In this document: positions 7,142 to 15,300 of the stretch, one piece after another
Layout: every line of letters begins with the position of its first letter
How positions within the stretch are numbered: position 1 is the stretch's first letter
DNA from: Kitasatospora sp. NA04385
GTDB taxonomy: Bacteria > Actinomycetota > Actinomycetes > Streptomycetales > Streptomycetaceae
NCBI RefSeq assembly: GCF_013364235.1
Contig: NZ_CP054919.1
Coordinates: 8,213,239-8,277,238 of the forward strand
Length of the DNA: 64,000 nt
Reading direction: 5' to 3'
The notes under the pieces: generated by a model
The model's input: only the letters and a program-made list of their open reading frames with translations
What the model was told of the DNA's origin: nothing
The model's database searches: none
Made by a program: the position numbers and the translations under genes

Positions 7142-8390
7142 GGGCCAGCCGCCCGGCGCCGTAGTGGCGCTGGGCGTAGGCGGCCGCGGTGGTGGCCGCG
7201 CCGAGGGCGAGCCAGCCGAGCGGGCCGGTGGCCAGGACGGCGCCGGTGAGCAGGAGCGGGCCCGCGGCCTTCTCGGTGGAGTGGGCCATGCCCGCCACCC
7301 CGAGGTACTCGGGCCGGGCCCGCTCCGGGGCGAGGGCCACCGACAGCTCCCAGGAGACCACCGAGCGGACCAGCTCGGCCAGCGTCACCAGCACCGCCGC
7401 GAGCAGCAGCAGCGCCGAGGCGGCCAGGGCCCCCGTCCGGTGGGCCAGGGCCGCCGCCGCGCAGCAGCCGAGCACCGCGAACCCGTACAGCGGCACCACC
7501 CGCACCGCCTGGCGGGCGCTGCGCACCAGGGCGGAGACCCGCAGCTGGGCGAGGACCACGACGACGGTGTTGATCGCCAGGAAGGCCGGGACCAGGGCGT
7601 GCGGGGCGCCGGTGGAGTGGATCAGCCAGAGTGGCAGGCCGACGTTGAGGATCGCGTCGTCGATGGTGAGCACCGCGTCCAGGGCGACGAAGCGCAGGTA
7701 GCCGGCGTCCCGCCAGGGGTTGGGCCGGGGCCCGGGGTCCGGGGCGGCCGACTGCCCGGCGGCCCCGGCTCCGGCTCCGGCCCGGCGCGGCTCGTGGAGC
7801 GAGGCGACCAGGGCGGCCGAGAGCAGGAAGGAGGCCGCGTCGACGACCACCAGCGTCCGGTACGCGGCCGCCGTGCCCACCGCCAGGCCGAGCGCGGCCA
7901 GGCCGGCGCCCGCCGCGTACCCGGCGTTCATCACGGTGCGCGACAGCGCCCGGTAGGCCGAGTGCTGCTCGCCCGCGACCTCGGTGGCGTACAGGATCTC
8001 CATCGAACGGGCCGCCCGGTCGCCGAGCGTGGCCAGCGCCACCACCGGCAGCAGCGCCGCGAACGAGGAGCAGAACAGCACCGCCGTCAGCGCCGCCACC
8101 CGCATCAGGTGACACCCGATCAGCACCCGGCGCACCCCGTGCGAGGCGGCCAGCCGCCCCGCCAGCGGGGTGCCCGCGATCCCCGCCACCGAGGCCGCGC
8201 CCAGCAGCAGCCCGACCTGGGCAGCCGTCAGCCGGCTCAGCTCGGTGAAGTACAGCACGCAGACCGCCGACCAGACCCCGGTCCCGGTGCGGTCGACGAA
8301 CAGCGTCAGCAGCATCGCCCGCCCGTCCCGCCCACCCGGCGGACGGCGCAACTGGGCCGCCAGTCCTTCGCTCCGCGCTCGCTCGCCCAT
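7131..8390 (-). CDS. MFS transporter (12-TM exporter type)
   Basis: 419 residues with about 12 hydrophobic segments. Residues ~20-60 hold LTLFVDRTGTGVWSAVCVLYF, and the loop after TM2-3 reads PLAGRLAASHGVRRVL, a form of the MFS motif A. A low-complexity Gly/Ala/Pro loop near the centre separates the two six-helix halves. No substrate is suggested by sequence. The start MGERARSEG (ATG 8390) fits best; a longer frame to 8507 would run through a palindromic operator. The intergenic palindrome at 8453-8466 suggests repression by a regulator coded elsewhere. Confidence 0.85.
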   Translation of the reverse strand: MGERARSEGLAAQLRRPPGGRDGRAMLLTLFVDRTGTGVWSAVCVLYFTELSRLTAAQVGLLLGAASVAGIAGTPLAGRLAASHGVRRVLIGCHLMRVAALTAVLFCSSFAALLPVVALATLGDRAARSMEILYATEVAGEQHSAYRALSRTVMNAGYAAGAGLAALGLAVGTAAAYRTLVVVDAASFLLSAALVASLHEPRRAGAGAGAAGQSAAPDPGPRPNPWRDAGYLRFVALDAVLTIDDAILNVGLPLWLIHSTGAPHALVPAFLAINTVVVVLAQLRVSALVRSARQAVRVVPLYGFAVLGCCAAAALAHRTGALAASALLLLAAVLVTLAELVRSVVSWELSVALAPERARPEYLGVAGMAHSTEKAAGPLLLTGAVLATGPLGWLALGAATTAAAYAQRHYGAGRLALTR

Positions 8391-8452
8391 GGTGCTCCGT
8401 TCTCCGCAGAGGGCCGTTCGTCCGTGCGAGGAGCAACTCTGCCCGATAGGTC

Positions 8453-8480
8453 TCTTGATATCAAGATGCTTGATGTCGAG
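8453..8480. promoter_or_regulatory. Palindromic operator between divergent MFS and DinB-like genes
   Basis: TCTTGATATCAAGA (8453-8466) is a perfect 14-bp palindrome. A degenerate second copy (CTTGATGTCGAG, 8469-8480) lies directly beside it. Position and sequence are typical of a MarR-type repressor site controlling an exporter, but no MarR gene is adjacent. Confidence 0.6.
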
Positions 8481-8514
8481 ACGATTCCCCGGCTCCGGTG
8501 GGTACACTCCGTAG

Positions 8515-9183
8515 ATGGCTGATGACGAGCAGGTGGAGCGCCCCGGCGCCGCGGGCCCGGTGACGGCGGACGACCTCGCCGAAGGCGTGCGGCTGGTCGT
8601 CGCCCTGCTCGGCGGGCCGGACGCGCAGGCCGCCGACTGGGACCGCCCCGCCGGGACGCTGGAGTGGAGCTGCTGGGAGACCGCCGAGCACCTGGCCGAT
8701 GACCTGTTCTCCTACGCCGCCCAGCTCGGACCGCAGTCGCCGCCCGCCGACGGCTTCGTCCCGTTCGTCTACCGGCGGGACGGGCCGGGCAAGCCCGCCA
8801 GCGTGGTCTTCGCCCAGCGGGAGGCCGGGCCGCGGGGCCTGGTCCAGGTACTGGAGGCGTGCGGGGCGCTGCTGGTGGCGATGGTGCGGGTGGCCCGGCC
8901 GCAGGACCGGGCCTTCCACGGCTTCGGGACGGCGGACGCCGAGGGCAGCGCCGCCATGGGGCTGGTCGAACTTTTCGCCCACGCCGAGGACCTGGCGCTC
9001 GGCCTGGGCCTGGAGTGGACGGCCCCCGCCGGGATCAGCGCCCGGGTGCTGCACCGGCTCTTCCCCGGCGCACCCACCCGCACCGACCCCTGGCCCACCC
9101 TGCTCTGGGCCACCGGCCGCGGTGACCTGCCCGGCCTGGAACGCCCCGCCGAGTGGCGCTGGTACAGCGCCCCGCGCGACTGA
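8515..9183 (+). CDS. DinB-like / maleylpyruvate isomerase N-terminal family protein
   Basis: 222 residues. Helical-bundle features of the actinobacterial DinB_2/mycothiol-dependent maleylpyruvate isomerase group are visible: WSCWETAEHLADDLFSYAAQL near residues 46-66, and MGLVELFAHAEDLALGLGLEW with the second conserved His near residues 146-166. These proteins are thought to use a metal held by three His and often act as mycothiol S-transferases. Here the first segment has ETAEH and the last FAHAEDL. The specific reaction is unknown. It is divergent from the MFS gene and shares its operator region. Confidence 0.75.
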   Translation: MADDEQVERPGAAGPVTADDLAEGVRLVVALLGGPDAQAADWDRPAGTLEWSCWETAEHLADDLFSYAAQLGPQSPPADGFVPFVYRRDGPGKPASVVFAQREAGPRGLVQVLEACGALLVAMVRVARPQDRAFHGFGTADAEGSAAMGLVELFAHAEDLALGLGLEWTAPAGISARVLHRLFPGAPTRTDPWPTLLWATGRGDLPGLERPAEWRWYSAPRD

Positions 9184-9219
9184 GAACCGGCCCGGGCCCG
9201 ACCCCTCGCCCCGGCCGGG

Positions 9220-10068
9220 TCAGAGCAGGGGCTGGATGTCCCCCGTGGTGACGGTCGGGCCGGTGCCGCGGGTGGTCAGGTCGCCCGGGGGGATGCCCGG
9301 GTGGTGGCGGGAGTCGCCGGGGGTGGCGGGGGACGGGTCGGCGAGGGAGATCCGGGAGACGATCCGGTAGCGGTCGCCCCGGTAGAGGGAGTGGACGTAC
9401 TCGACGGGGCCGCCGGAGGCGTCGGTGGTCAGCCGTTCGAAGCGCAGCGCGGGGGAGAGAGCGGGGACGGCCAGCAGGCGGGCCTCGCGGTCGCTGACCA
9501 CGGTGGGCTCGATGGCCTGGACGGCCTGGTGGACGTGCACGCCGCGGGCGGCCATCAGCTGGTAGAGGTCGCCGCGCTCCAGGTCGGCGGGGGCCAGGCC
9601 GGGCAGCAGCCGCGCGGGGATGTGCAGGTGCTCGATCGCCATCGGTTCGCCGTCGACCAGCCGCAGCAGGACGATGTGCAGGATCGGCGTGGGCGGTGAG
9701 AGCGACAGCTTGCGGCCGATCGCCGCGCCGGCCGGCATCGAGCTGAACTCCAGCACCCGGCTGGTCCAGCTCCCGGACGCCCGGGGCACGCTGAAGGACG
9801 GCTGGCCGCCGCCGGACGGGGTCAGCTCCTGGACGATCTTGGCGGGGGCGACGAACATGCCGCGCCCGTGCTCGCGCACCAGCAGCCCCGCGGCCACCAG
9901 CTCGTCCACCCCGGCGCGCAGCGTCGGGCGGGAGACGCCGAGCTGGGCGCAGAGCGCCCGTTCGGAGGGGACCGGGTCGCCGGGGGTCAGCGATTCGACC
10001 AGTTCGCGCAGGTACTCCCTGACCTGATCGCGCTTCAATCCCGCCCCGCCGGACGAATCCGTCGCCAT
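9220..10068 (-). CDS. DasR-type GntR/HutC regulator
   Basis: 282 residues. The N-terminal winged helix-turn-helix is seen at residues ~10-75 (GDPVPSERALCAQLGVSRPTLRAGVDELVAAGLLVREHGRGMFVA), and a UTRA effector domain follows at ~100-240 (EPMAIEHLHIPARLLPGL, then FERLTTDASGGPVEYVHSLYRGDRYRI). The ending VEYVHSLYRGDRY matches DasR, the GlcNAc-phosphate-responsive regulator, but the HTH part differs enough for a paralogue. A 40-residue polar tail is extra. ATG 10068 has AAGGGATGGA upstream. It is divergent from the sugar transporter operon and likely represses it through the sites at 10088-10116 and 10257-10275. Confidence 0.88.
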   Translation of the reverse strand: MATDSSGGAGLKRDQVREYLRELVESLTPGDPVPSERALCAQLGVSRPTLRAGVDELVAAGLLVREHGRGMFVAPAKIVQELTPSGGGQPSFSVPRASGSWTSRVLEFSSMPAGAAIGRKLSLSPPTPILHIVLLRLVDGEPMAIEHLHIPARLLPGLAPADLERGDLYQLMAARGVHVHQAVQAIEPTVVSDREARLLAVPALSPALRFERLTTDASGGPVEYVHSLYRGDRYRIVSRISLADPSPATPGDSRHHPGIPPGDLTTRGTGPTVTTGDIQPLL

Positions 10069-10087
10069 CGTTCCATCCCTTCGCGTC

Positions 10088-10116
10088 GAACTGGTCAGAC
10101 CATACCAGACCAGTTC
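10088..10116. promoter_or_regulatory. dre-like operator (composite palindrome)
   Basis: GAACTGGTC (10088-10096) and GACCAGTTC (10108-10116) form a perfect 9-bp inverted repeat. The inner TGGTCAGACCA (10092-10102) is itself palindromic and close to the DasR responsive element core TGGTCTAGACCA. The site lies just upstream of the regulator gene start. Confidence 0.75.
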
Positions 10117-10256
10117 GCGGACCTTACCAGTGCCCGACCGGACCTCGGAAGCCTCGGACTGGAAGGTTTCCTTGCAGGTCGGAGGCCGGGCGAAGCGTTC
10201 GCCGGGGGCCTTGACGAGGTCTGGCGGCTGTGCCACCTTCTCTTACCACCGACCGG

Positions 10257-10275
10257 ACCAGTTCACTCTACTGGT
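10257..10275. promoter_or_regulatory. Second dre-like inverted repeat upstream of transporter
   Basis: ACCAGT (10257-10262) and ACTGGT (10270-10275) are an inverted repeat with a 7-bp spacer, about 85 bp before the binding-protein start. The half sites are those of the operator at 10088-10116, so one regulator probably binds both. Another half site (ACCAGT) is at about 10126. Confidence 0.6.
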
Positions 10276-10357
10276 AAACAGTCGGCCTCCTTCGAGTACC
10301 CCAGAGCACCAGAACACCCCCACAGGCGTTCCCAGTCACCTTGAGGCGGCACCCACC

Positions 10358-11638
10358 GTGAGATCCACCGCACTTCCGACCACCCTGCGCTCCGCGATCG
10401 CCCTGCTGCTCGGCGCGGCCACCCTGACCGCCTGCTCCTCCGGCTCCGGGTCGGGCTCCCAGGAGACGGCCGGACCGGCCGAGCTGACGGTCTGGATCAT
10501 GAAGGACAGCGTCACCGACACCTTCCTGAAGGACTTCCAGGCCGACTTCGAGGCCGGCCACCCCGGCACCACCCTGAAGGTGCAGATCCAGGAGTGGGAC
10601 GGCATCGGCCAGAAGGTCACCAGCGCGCTGGCCAGCAAGGACGCCCCCGACGTGATCGAGGTGGGCAACACCCAGGTCGCCCAGTACGCGGCCAGCGGCG
10701 GCGTGCACGACCTCAGCGACAAGACCGCCGAACTCGACGGCGCGCACTGGATCCCCGGCCTCGCCGCCCCCGGCAACATCGGCGGCCAGCAGTTCGGCAT
10801 CCCCTGGTACGCCGCCAACCGGGTGGTCATCTACCGCAAGGACCTGTTCGAGCAGGCCGGCATCACCACCCCGCCCAAGACCCGGGAGGAGTGGATCTCC
10901 GACACCCAGAAGCTCAACACCGGCGGCAACGAGGGCATCTACCTCACCGGCCAGACCTGGTACGTGCTGGCGGGCTTCCTCTGGGACGAGGGCGGCGACC
11001 TCGCCGTCAAGGGCTCCGACGGCAAGTGGGCCGGAACCCTGGACACCCCGCAGGCCAAGGCCGCGATCGGCTTCTACCAGCAGCTCCAGGCCCTCGGCAA
11101 GGGACCCAAGGACGCCGACGAGGCCAAGCCGCCGCAGGCCGAGGTGTTCGCCCAGGGCCACACCGCGCAGGTGATCTCCACCCCCGGCGGCGCCGCCGCC
11201 ATCCTCAAGGCCAACCCGGAGCTCAAGGACAAGCTCGGCTTCTTCCCGATCCCCGGCAAGACCGCCGACAAGCCCGGCGCGGTGTTCACCGGCGGCTCCG
11301 ACCTGATCGTCCCCGAGTCCTCCCGCCACCAGCAGGCCGCCTACGAAGTGGTCAAGGCGCTGGCCGGGGACAAGTGGCAGACCGAGATCGCCAAGCAGAT
11401 GAACTACGTCCCCAACCGGACCACCCTGGCCTCGGTGCTCAGCGGCAACGAGGGCGCCGCCGCGATGGCGGCCGGTGCGGTCAACGGCCACGCCACCCCC
11501 AACTCGCCCGACTGGGCCGCCGTCGAGGCCGACAACCCGATCAAGCAGTACATGACCCAGGTCCTCACCGGCGCCGACCCCGCCGCCGCGGGCAAGACCG
11601 CCAGCACGGCCATCACCAAGGCGCTCAGCGGCAACTGA
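10358..11638 (+). CDS. Sugar ABC transporter substrate-binding lipoprotein (DasA-like)
   Basis: 426 residues with a lipoprotein signal (LLLGAATLTAC, lipid-anchored C26) and a family 1 solute-binding fold. ELTVWIMKDSVTD at the mature start, DVIEVGNTQVAQYAASG, GIPWYAANRVVIYRKDLFEQAG and the late PVFTGGSD-like segment (AVFTGGSDLIVPES) resemble DasA and NgcE, binders of chitobiose and GlcNAc. GTG 10358 is preceded by GAGGCGG. It heads an operon with two permeases and a GH20 enzyme. Amino-sugar oligosaccharides are the likely ligand, from context and operator type. Confidence 0.87.
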   Translation: MRSTALPTTLRSAIALLLGAATLTACSSGSGSGSQETAGPAELTVWIMKDSVTDTFLKDFQADFEAGHPGTTLKVQIQEWDGIGQKVTSALASKDAPDVIEVGNTQVAQYAASGGVHDLSDKTAELDGAHWIPGLAAPGNIGGQQFGIPWYAANRVVIYRKDLFEQAGITTPPKTREEWISDTQKLNTGGNEGIYLTGQTWYVLAGFLWDEGGDLAVKGSDGKWAGTLDTPQAKAAIGFYQQLQALGKGPKDADEAKPPQAEVFAQGHTAQVISTPGGAAAILKANPELKDKLGFFPIPGKTADKPGAVFTGGSDLIVPESSRHQQAAYEVVKALAGDKWQTEIAKQMNYVPNRTTLASVLSGNEGAAAMAAGAVNGHATPNSPDWAAVEADNPIKQYMTQVLTGADPAAAGKTASTAITKALSGN

Positions 11639-11733
11639 CCCCGGCCGGGCCCCCGTCGGGCCCGCCCCCGCCGGCCGTCCCCGCCGGCCCGCCCCCGGGT
11701 CCGCACCACCGTCGAACAGGAGTACACCCCGCC

Positions 11734-12648
11734 GTGCCCACCAACGCGTCACCGCCGCTCCGCACCAGGATCCGGCCCTACCTGCTCATCGCCCCGACCC
11801 TGGTGGGCGCGGCGTACCTGCTGCTCTACCCCGTCGCCCGCAACCTGGTGATCTCCTTCCAGCACTTCCGGCTGGCCGAACTGATCCGCGGCGGCGCCCC
11901 CTTCGTCGGGCTCGACAACTACACCGAGCTGCTCTCCGACCCCAAGTTCTGGACCGTCGCCCTGCGCACCCTGTACTGGACCGCGCTCAACACCGTGCTG
12001 ATCACCGGCCTCGGCACGCTCGTCGCGCTGATGCTGGTCCGGCTCGGCAAGCGGATGCGACTGGCCGTGATGAGCGCCCTGGTGCTGGTCTGGGCGACCC
12101 CGGTGATCGCCGCCACCACGGTCTTCCAGTGGCTCTTCCAGTCCCGCTTCGGAGTGGTCAACTGGGCGCTTGACCAGTTGGGCCTGCACGGCTACCACGA
12201 CTACGCCTGGTTCGCCCACTCCGGCGCCACCTTCACCGTCCTGGTGCTGCTGGTGGTCTGGCAGTCCGTCCCGTTCGCCGCGCTCACCCTCTACGGCGGA
12301 CTCACCACCATCCCGACCGAGCTCTACGAATCCGCCCGGATCGACGGCGCCGGCGCCTGGCAGACCTTCCGGCTGGTCACCGTCCCCGTGCTGCGCCCGC
12401 TGTTCGCCCTGGTCACCTCGCTGGAGGTGATCTGGACCTTCAAGTGCTTCGCCCAGATCTGGGTGGTCAGCCAGGGCGGCCCCAACGGCGCCACCACCAC
12501 CCTGCCCGTCTACGCCTTCCAGATCGCCCAGAACCTGCACAAGTACGACCTCGGCTCCGCGGCCTCCACGCTCACCGTGCTGATCCTGCTCGCCGCGCTC
12601 GTCAACACCCTCCGGCGGATGCACCGCCAGGAAGGAGCCGAGGCGTGA
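11734..12648 (+). CDS. CUT1-type sugar ABC permease (first subunit)
   Basis: 304 residues with six membrane segments. The EAA loop ESARIDGAGAWQTFRLVTVPVLRP (~res 205-228) contacts an ATPase. The family match is MalF/DasB-type. GTG 11734 follows AGGAG. No ATPase gene is present in this operon, so the shared streptomycete ATPase MsiK presumably energises it. The stop overlaps the next permease start (GTGA). Confidence 0.9.
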   Translation: MPTNASPPLRTRIRPYLLIAPTLVGAAYLLLYPVARNLVISFQHFRLAELIRGGAPFVGLDNYTELLSDPKFWTVALRTLYWTALNTVLITGLGTLVALMLVRLGKRMRLAVMSALVLVWATPVIAATTVFQWLFQSRFGVVNWALDQLGLHGYHDYAWFAHSGATFTVLVLLVVWQSVPFAALTLYGGLTTIPTELYESARIDGAGAWQTFRLVTVPVLRPLFALVTSLEVIWTFKCFAQIWVVSQGGPNGATTTLPVYAFQIAQNLHKYDLGSAASTLTVLILLAALVNTLRRMHRQEGAEA

Positions 12649-13550
12649 ACCCCCTCGCCCCCCGAAGCACCCTCGCCCCCCGAAGCACCCTCGTCCGCCG
12701 AACCCCCCGCACGCTCCTCGCCCCCCGCCGACTGCGCCGGCTGCCGCTCAACCTCGCCGCGCTCGCCGTCCTCGTCACCGCCGCCTTCCCCGTCTACTGG
12801 ATGGTGGTCACCGCCTTCAAGCCCACCGCCGAGATCCAGTCCGCCACCCCCGCCTTCCTGCCCCTGCACCCCACCCTCGAGCACTTCTCCACCGCGATCC
12901 ACGCCCCCGGCTTCGGCGGCTACTGGCGCAACAGCCTGCTGGTCACCCTCAGCGCCGTCCTGCTCTCCCTGGTCGTCGCGCTGCTCGCCGCGTACGCCGT
13001 CGGCCGGCTGCGCTGGCGCGGCCGCCGGGCGTTCCTGCTGCTGGTGTTCACCGCGCAGATGGCGCCCTGGGAGGCCCTGCTGATCCCGATGTACGTGATC
13101 GCCCGCGACACCGACATGCTCGACAGCCTCAGCATGCTCACCCTGGTCTACTTCATGACCACCCTCCCCTTCACCATCGTCACGCTGCGCGGCTTCCTCG
13201 CCGCCGTCCCCGCCGAACTGGAGGAGGCCGCCCAGGTCGACGGCTGCACCCGGGCCGCCGCCTTCCGGCGGATCACCCTCCCGCTGCTCGCCCCCGGCCT
13301 GCTCGCCACCTCGCTGTTCGGCTTCATCACCGCGTGGAACGAGTTCGCCTTCGCCAACACGCTGATCATCAAGAACCAGGACGCCCGCACCCTCCCGGTC
13401 TGGCTCTCCTCCTTCGCCAACGTCTTCGGCACCGACTGGGGCGCCACCATGGCCGCCGCGACGCTCTTCATGCTCCCCGTCCTGCTGGTCTTCCTGTTCC
13501 TGCAGAACAAGGTCACCACCGGCATGACCGCCGGCGCGGTCAAGGGCTGA
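12645..13550 (+). CDS. CUT1-type sugar ABC permease (second subunit)
   Basis: 301 residues with six membrane segments, MalG/DasC type. The EAA loop reads EEAAQVDGCTRAAAFRRITLPLLAPG (~res 190-215). The start overlaps the previous stop in GTGA (12645-12648), so translation is coupled. An exact short duplication codes for LAPRSTLAPRST in the cytoplasmic N-terminus (about 12655-12690), a recent-looking slippage that should be harmless. It pairs with the upstream permease to form the membrane channel. Confidence 0.9.
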   Translation: MNPLAPRSTLAPRSTLVRRTPRTLLAPRRLRRLPLNLAALAVLVTAAFPVYWMVVTAFKPTAEIQSATPAFLPLHPTLEHFSTAIHAPGFGGYWRNSLLVTLSAVLLSLVVALLAAYAVGRLRWRGRRAFLLLVFTAQMAPWEALLIPMYVIARDTDMLDSLSMLTLVYFMTTLPFTIVTLRGFLAAVPAELEEAAQVDGCTRAAAFRRITLPLLAPGLLATSLFGFITAWNEFAFANTLIIKNQDARTLPVWLSSFANVFGTDWGATMAAATLFMLPVLLVFLFLQNKVTTGMTAGAVKG

Positions 13551-13625
13551 CGCACCGCCGCCCCCCCGCCACCGCACCGCCGCAGGGCCCGCCCGCCTCC
13601 CTACCCCCGGAAGAAGACCACCCCC

Positions 13626-15158
13626 GTGATCCTGCCGACCCCGGTCGATCTCGTCCCCGCTGCCGGACGGTTCACCCTGACCGAACGGACCACCGTGCGC
13701 GCCGAGGGCGAAGCCGCGGCCGCCGCCGACCTGCTGCGCACCCTGCTGCGCCCCGCGACCGGCCTGCCGCTGGCGGCCGGGCCGGAGGGCACCGTGGTGC
13801 TGGCCCTCGACCCCGCCGAACGGGAGCTGGGGGAGGAGGGCTACCGGCTGACGGCCGACCCGTTCCAGGTGACGCTGATCGCGGCCCGCCCGGCCGGCCT
13901 GCGGCACGCGGTGCAGACGCTGCGCCAACTGCTGCCCCCCGAGGCGCTCTCCGCCACCCCCGTCCCCGGCGTCGAGTGGAGCCTGCCCGCCGTGCGGATC
14001 ACCGACCGGCCCCGGCACGCCTGGCGCGGTTTCATGATCGACACCGCCCGGCACTTCCAGCCCCTCGACCGCCTGCTCGCCACCGTCGACCGGATGGCCC
14101 TGCACAAGCTGAACGTGCTGCACCTGCACCTGACCGACGACCAGGGCTGGCGGCTGCCCGTCGACGCCTACCCCCGGCTCACCGAGATCGGCGCCCGCCG
14201 CGAACGCAGCATGGCCGGCCACGCCGGCTCCACCGCGTACGACGCGCTGCCGCACCAGGGCGCGTACACCAAGGCCGAACTGCGGCACCTGGTGGCGCAC
14301 GCCGCCGAACGCGGCGTCACCGTCGTCCCCGAGATCGACATGCCCGGCCACACCCGGGCCGCCCTCGCCGCCTACCCGCACCTGGGCAACCACCCCGAGC
14401 GGCGGCTCGACGTGTGGACCGAGTGGGGCGTGTGCGAGACCGTGCTCGGCGTGCACGACGAGGCGCTCGCGTTCTGCCGCGCCGTGCTGGACGAGACCCT
14501 GGAGCTGTTCCCCTCCCGCTACGTCCACCTCGGCGGCGACGAGTGCCCCACCACCGAGTGGGAGCACAGCCCCACCGCCCGCCGCCGGGCCGCCGAACTC
14601 GGCCTGGCCGCCCCCGCCCAGCTGCGCGGCTGGTTCCTCGGCGAGGTCGGCCGGCACCTGCTGGACGCCGGCCGCGTCCCGGTCTGCTGGGCCGAGACCG
14701 ACGGCGCCACCCTGCCGGTCGAGTTCACCGTGATGCCCTGGCGGGACGTCGAGCACGGCCGGGAGGCCGCCCGGCGCGGCCACGACGTGGTGATGGCCCC
14801 GCATCGCGCCACCTACCTCGACTACCCGCAGAGCGCGCACCCCGACGAGCCGCTCGGCCAGGCCGGGTACGTCGTCGACCTGCCCACCGCCCACGCCCAC
14901 CAGGCCGTCCCCGCGCACTGGGACGAGAGCGAGCGGGCCCGGGTGCTCGGCACCCAGGCCCAGCTGTGGAGCGAGTTCGTCACCACCGCCGAGCACTTCG
15001 ACTACCTCGCCTACCCCCGGCTGTGCGCCATCGCCGACCGGGCCTGGAACCCCGACAGCGACTACCGCCGGGACTTCCTGCCCGCCCTCGCCGCGCACCG
15101 CCCCCGCCTCGCCGCCCTCGGCGTCCACCGCCCCGGACGCGTCCCCAGCGCGGTCTGA
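13626..15158 (+). CDS. GH20 beta-N-acetylhexosaminidase
   Basis: 510 residues without a signal peptide, so probably cytoplasmic. Residues ~1-125 form the GH20b helper domain and ~130-500 the TIM barrel (PRHAWRGFMIDTARHF, then HKLNVLHLHLTDDQGWRLP). The catalytic pair is D305-E306 in HLGGDECP, as in substrate-assisted hexosaminidases that use the substrate acetamido group. It would split imported chitobiose or other GlcNAc oligosaccharides to GlcNAc. It starts at GTG 13626, 75 bp after the permease, and completes the binding-protein/permease operon. Confidence 0.92.
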   Translation: MILPTPVDLVPAAGRFTLTERTTVRAEGEAAAAADLLRTLLRPATGLPLAAGPEGTVVLALDPAERELGEEGYRLTADPFQVTLIAARPAGLRHAVQTLRQLLPPEALSATPVPGVEWSLPAVRITDRPRHAWRGFMIDTARHFQPLDRLLATVDRMALHKLNVLHLHLTDDQGWRLPVDAYPRLTEIGARRERSMAGHAGSTAYDALPHQGAYTKAELRHLVAHAAERGVTVVPEIDMPGHTRAALAAYPHLGNHPERRLDVWTEWGVCETVLGVHDEALAFCRAVLDETLELFPSRYVHLGGDECPTTEWEHSPTARRRAAELGLAAPAQLRGWFLGEVGRHLLDAGRVPVCWAETDGATLPVEFTVMPWRDVEHGREAARRGHDVVMAPHRATYLDYPQSAHPDEPLGQAGYVVDLPTAHAHQAVPAHWDESERARVLGTQAQLWSEFVTTAEHFDYLAYPRLCAIADRAWNPDSDYRRDFLPALAAHRPRLAALGVHRPGRVPSAV

Positions 15159-15300
15159 CGGCGCCCCCACAGACCCGGCCGCCGACCCGCGGCCGCCCGC
15201 AGCACGCGGACCACCTCCGCCGCCGCACCCCGCACGTGCACCGCCGGAACGTCCCGCCGCCCCGCCGCACCGCGGGGCTCCCCCCACGGAAGGAACCACC

